Origin: Camarhynchus parvulus
Lineage: Eukaryota; Chordata; Aves; Passeriformes; Thraupidae
NCBI RefSeq assembly: GCF_901933205.1
Contig: NC_044573.1
Span: 36,552,993-36,616,992, forward strand
DNA length: 64,000 bases
Direction: 5' to 3'
Numbering within the stretch: the first letter of the stretch is position 1; each line of letters opens with the position of its first letter. Both the position numbers and the translations under genes were made by a program. The notes below the pieces were generated by a model. The model did not search any database. It was not told where the DNA came from and worked only from the letters and a program-made list of their open reading frames with translations. This document shows, piece after piece, positions 62,071-64,000 of this stretch.

Positions 62071-64000
62071 AAAACTTGCTATGTTGGTACATTCCCTTGA
62101 TAAAAATCAGGAACAGTGAGTCAAATGTTAATGGAAACTGCAGGCTATGTTCATTATGTTATCTCTATTTTTGAAAAACACTACAATGAACAGAACTAAT
62201 TGGAAGTGCCAACTATTTAACTATGCTTAATTACAAAATCAAAACCTCCTGTAGAATTTGAGGGCAATGTGTGCACATATGCCTTGAAGAAATGTGCCAG
62301 TTTTTAAGTAAAACTACCCTTACATGAAAATGATCAAATAACTTTTAAAAAGCCAAACCTCAAACTTCAAGACATCACAAACACTATTTCAGCATTAGTC
62401 TGTGGTGTTTAAAAATACATGTTTAAATGCAGACTTTTTTGAGCTCTCTGTGCAGCCTGGTCAGCTACCATAACATAAATCTCATCAGAGTGAATATGAC
62501 TTTGTTTTGTATTCCTTTTAGAAGAAGGTTCAAACAAACCTCTATCTTTTCAATAAAGCTCAGACCTGTTTTTTTTTTTTGTATTTTGAGTCATTTTCTA
62601 TTAGATATAACATGTATTAAACCCACATTGCCAGAATAAGAAAGGTCTTTTCTTGGCATGCCCCATGGTGTTCATTCCTGTCAAGGAGAATTCATTTGAG
62701 GCTTCATTGAGGTAATTAGAAAAAGCTGTGTCAAATAGTGCTTTATCACACCCACATGTAAATACAAACTGCAAATTGCAGTTGCAAAATGAAGATTGTG
62801 GACCTTAGACTGTAAAAATGCCATCTTATGCTATTCAGTAGAAGTATCATGTTAAGTGGAAAAGAAAATCATGTGACACTGTTGTGAAAGTTTCTTAAGT
62901 GAATTAATTGATGAGAGCTGCTGCATCTATAGCTATGAAGGAGGCTAAAACCCCTTGGGTCTAACAGTAGGAAGAGGTTGGCAATGCAGGCATGCCTCCT
63001 TCTCACAGATGTGATGAAACAGTCTCATGACTTTCTCAAAGAATAAAAAATAATCATTAGTTCCTAACTCAAGTACAACTTAATACTAGAGACAACCAAA
63101 TGACCTGTATATCAGAAAGTTAGGTTCAGACAGCTGCAGAAATGAACTGTGAAGTTACAACAGCTCTGCTTAGATTCTTCATTCTGCAAAGAACCCCAAA
63201 AGAGAATACTTCCAAGTGCATTTTTTGCTTTATGCAAAGCTGTTAACATAACAGAGACAGCTGACGTAGCAACCAATGAGAGAGAGAAAAAATATTGCAA
63301 TTGTATTACTATTCTGCTATTAAAACAGCTTTAAAGTATAGTATTTTAAAAACAACTTTCCATTTTGGGGAGTTCTGAAACTTTAGGATTAGCAATATTT
63401 TAGTCTTGCCATATATAGCTATTATAACACTTGGAGTACAACACAGCTGAGGCTAGACTGGCAGCAATAGCTTCTTTCCCATTTCCTCAGCTGAACTCTA
63501 TCTCACTTGAACAGCAGAAGTACACCATCCTTTGTGCATCCTCTACAGCATGCCTTTCTTGAGCCAAACCCATGCCTTCCTCTCCACTCCAAAACTAAAA
63601 TTGCAACCCTGAGCATCACAGCACCATCTTTTCGTGTATTCTCCTCATCCCTACTCTGCTTCCACTGTTCAATTCCCATAATGTTCAACTTCAGCAAACA
63701 GAAAAGAGAAAAAGACTGCCTAGAAACTGCCAGTCAGGGGTAAAAACTTCTGAAAACTTTTTAGTCTCCTCTCTGAGAAAATAGAACTTCTGAACTGAGC
63801 AACTGGAGTTGAAAATATATGGAAAAATCCTAATACAAGTTTAGTGCAGCATGACTAGCAATGGGTTTACAGACAGAAGAGGCAGAAGGGTCATTAGTTT
63901 GACATATCAGCCTGAACTGGAGGAAGCTCTCTGACACCAGCCACAGCAGCAAGGAGGCCCACAAGCGAGGAGAAAGATGAGCTGCCTGCTGCACCACTGG
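62071..64000. other. AT-rich non-coding DNA, GC-rich at the right edge
   Basis: No gene recognised. A twelve-base T run lies at 62569-62580. From about 63925 to the end the composition becomes GC-richer, and a frame opens with ATGAGCTGCCTGCTGCACCA near 63978, running off the window. It may be the edge of an exon or of a repeat, but too little is visible to decide. Confidence 0.45.

Noticed and set aside
1..64000. CRISPR arrays, tRNA or rRNA genes, bacterial operons, phage modules
   Set aside because: No regularly spaced repeats, no cloverleaf with intact A/B boxes noticed, and no dense coding strand. The avian repeats show this is vertebrate nuclear DNA.

Overview
The window looks like non-coding nuclear DNA from a bird, probably intron or intergenic. 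Two interspersed repeats support this. A 3' piece of a CR1-type LINE lies on the minus strand near 45.0-45.9 kb, with reverse-transcriptase motifs and the characteristic CR1 3' tail. A solo LTR of the avian ERVL (class III) type lies on the plus strand at 21.87-22.46 kb. The base composition is AT-rich throughout, repeat density is low, and a few short MIR-like SINE relics are present, all typical of avian DNA. I found no bacterial or phage gene organisation, no CRISPR array, no rRNA or tRNA gene, and no protein-coding exon I can assign to a known gene.

Layout. 1-9.6 kb is AT-rich single-copy DNA with one possible MIR relic and one isolated exon-like segment with good splice-site motifs (3158-3216). 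8.84-9.95 kb holds several ~100-codon reading frames and a small GC-richer patch with a minus-strand TATAAAAG. 10-21.8 kb is AT-rich, with simple repeats, two MIR-like relics and a GC-rich island at 15.42-15.74 kb. 21.87-22.46 kb is the solo LTR. 22.5-45 kb is AT-rich, with a GC-richer island at 28.1-28.7 kb and the longest reading frame of the window at 40.3-40.9 kb, which contains a 36-bp imperfect tandem duplication. 45.0-45.93 kb is the broken CR1. 46-64 kb is AT-rich, with two purine-rich strand-asymmetric tracts and three stretches whose texture suggests conserved regulatory elements (54.66-54.99, 57.88-58.18 and 61.65-62.07 kb). Composition becomes GC-rich again at the extreme right edge.

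No genes can be shown to work together here. The only certain protein-coding remnant is the dead CR1 reverse transcriptase. I did not find a convincing new biological system. The best candidates for follow-up are the 40.3-40.9 kb reading frame, the TATA-containing patch at 9.6-9.95 kb, the candidate exon at 3.16 kb and the three putative enhancer-like segments. All of these are inferences from sequence texture and need comparative or transcript data.
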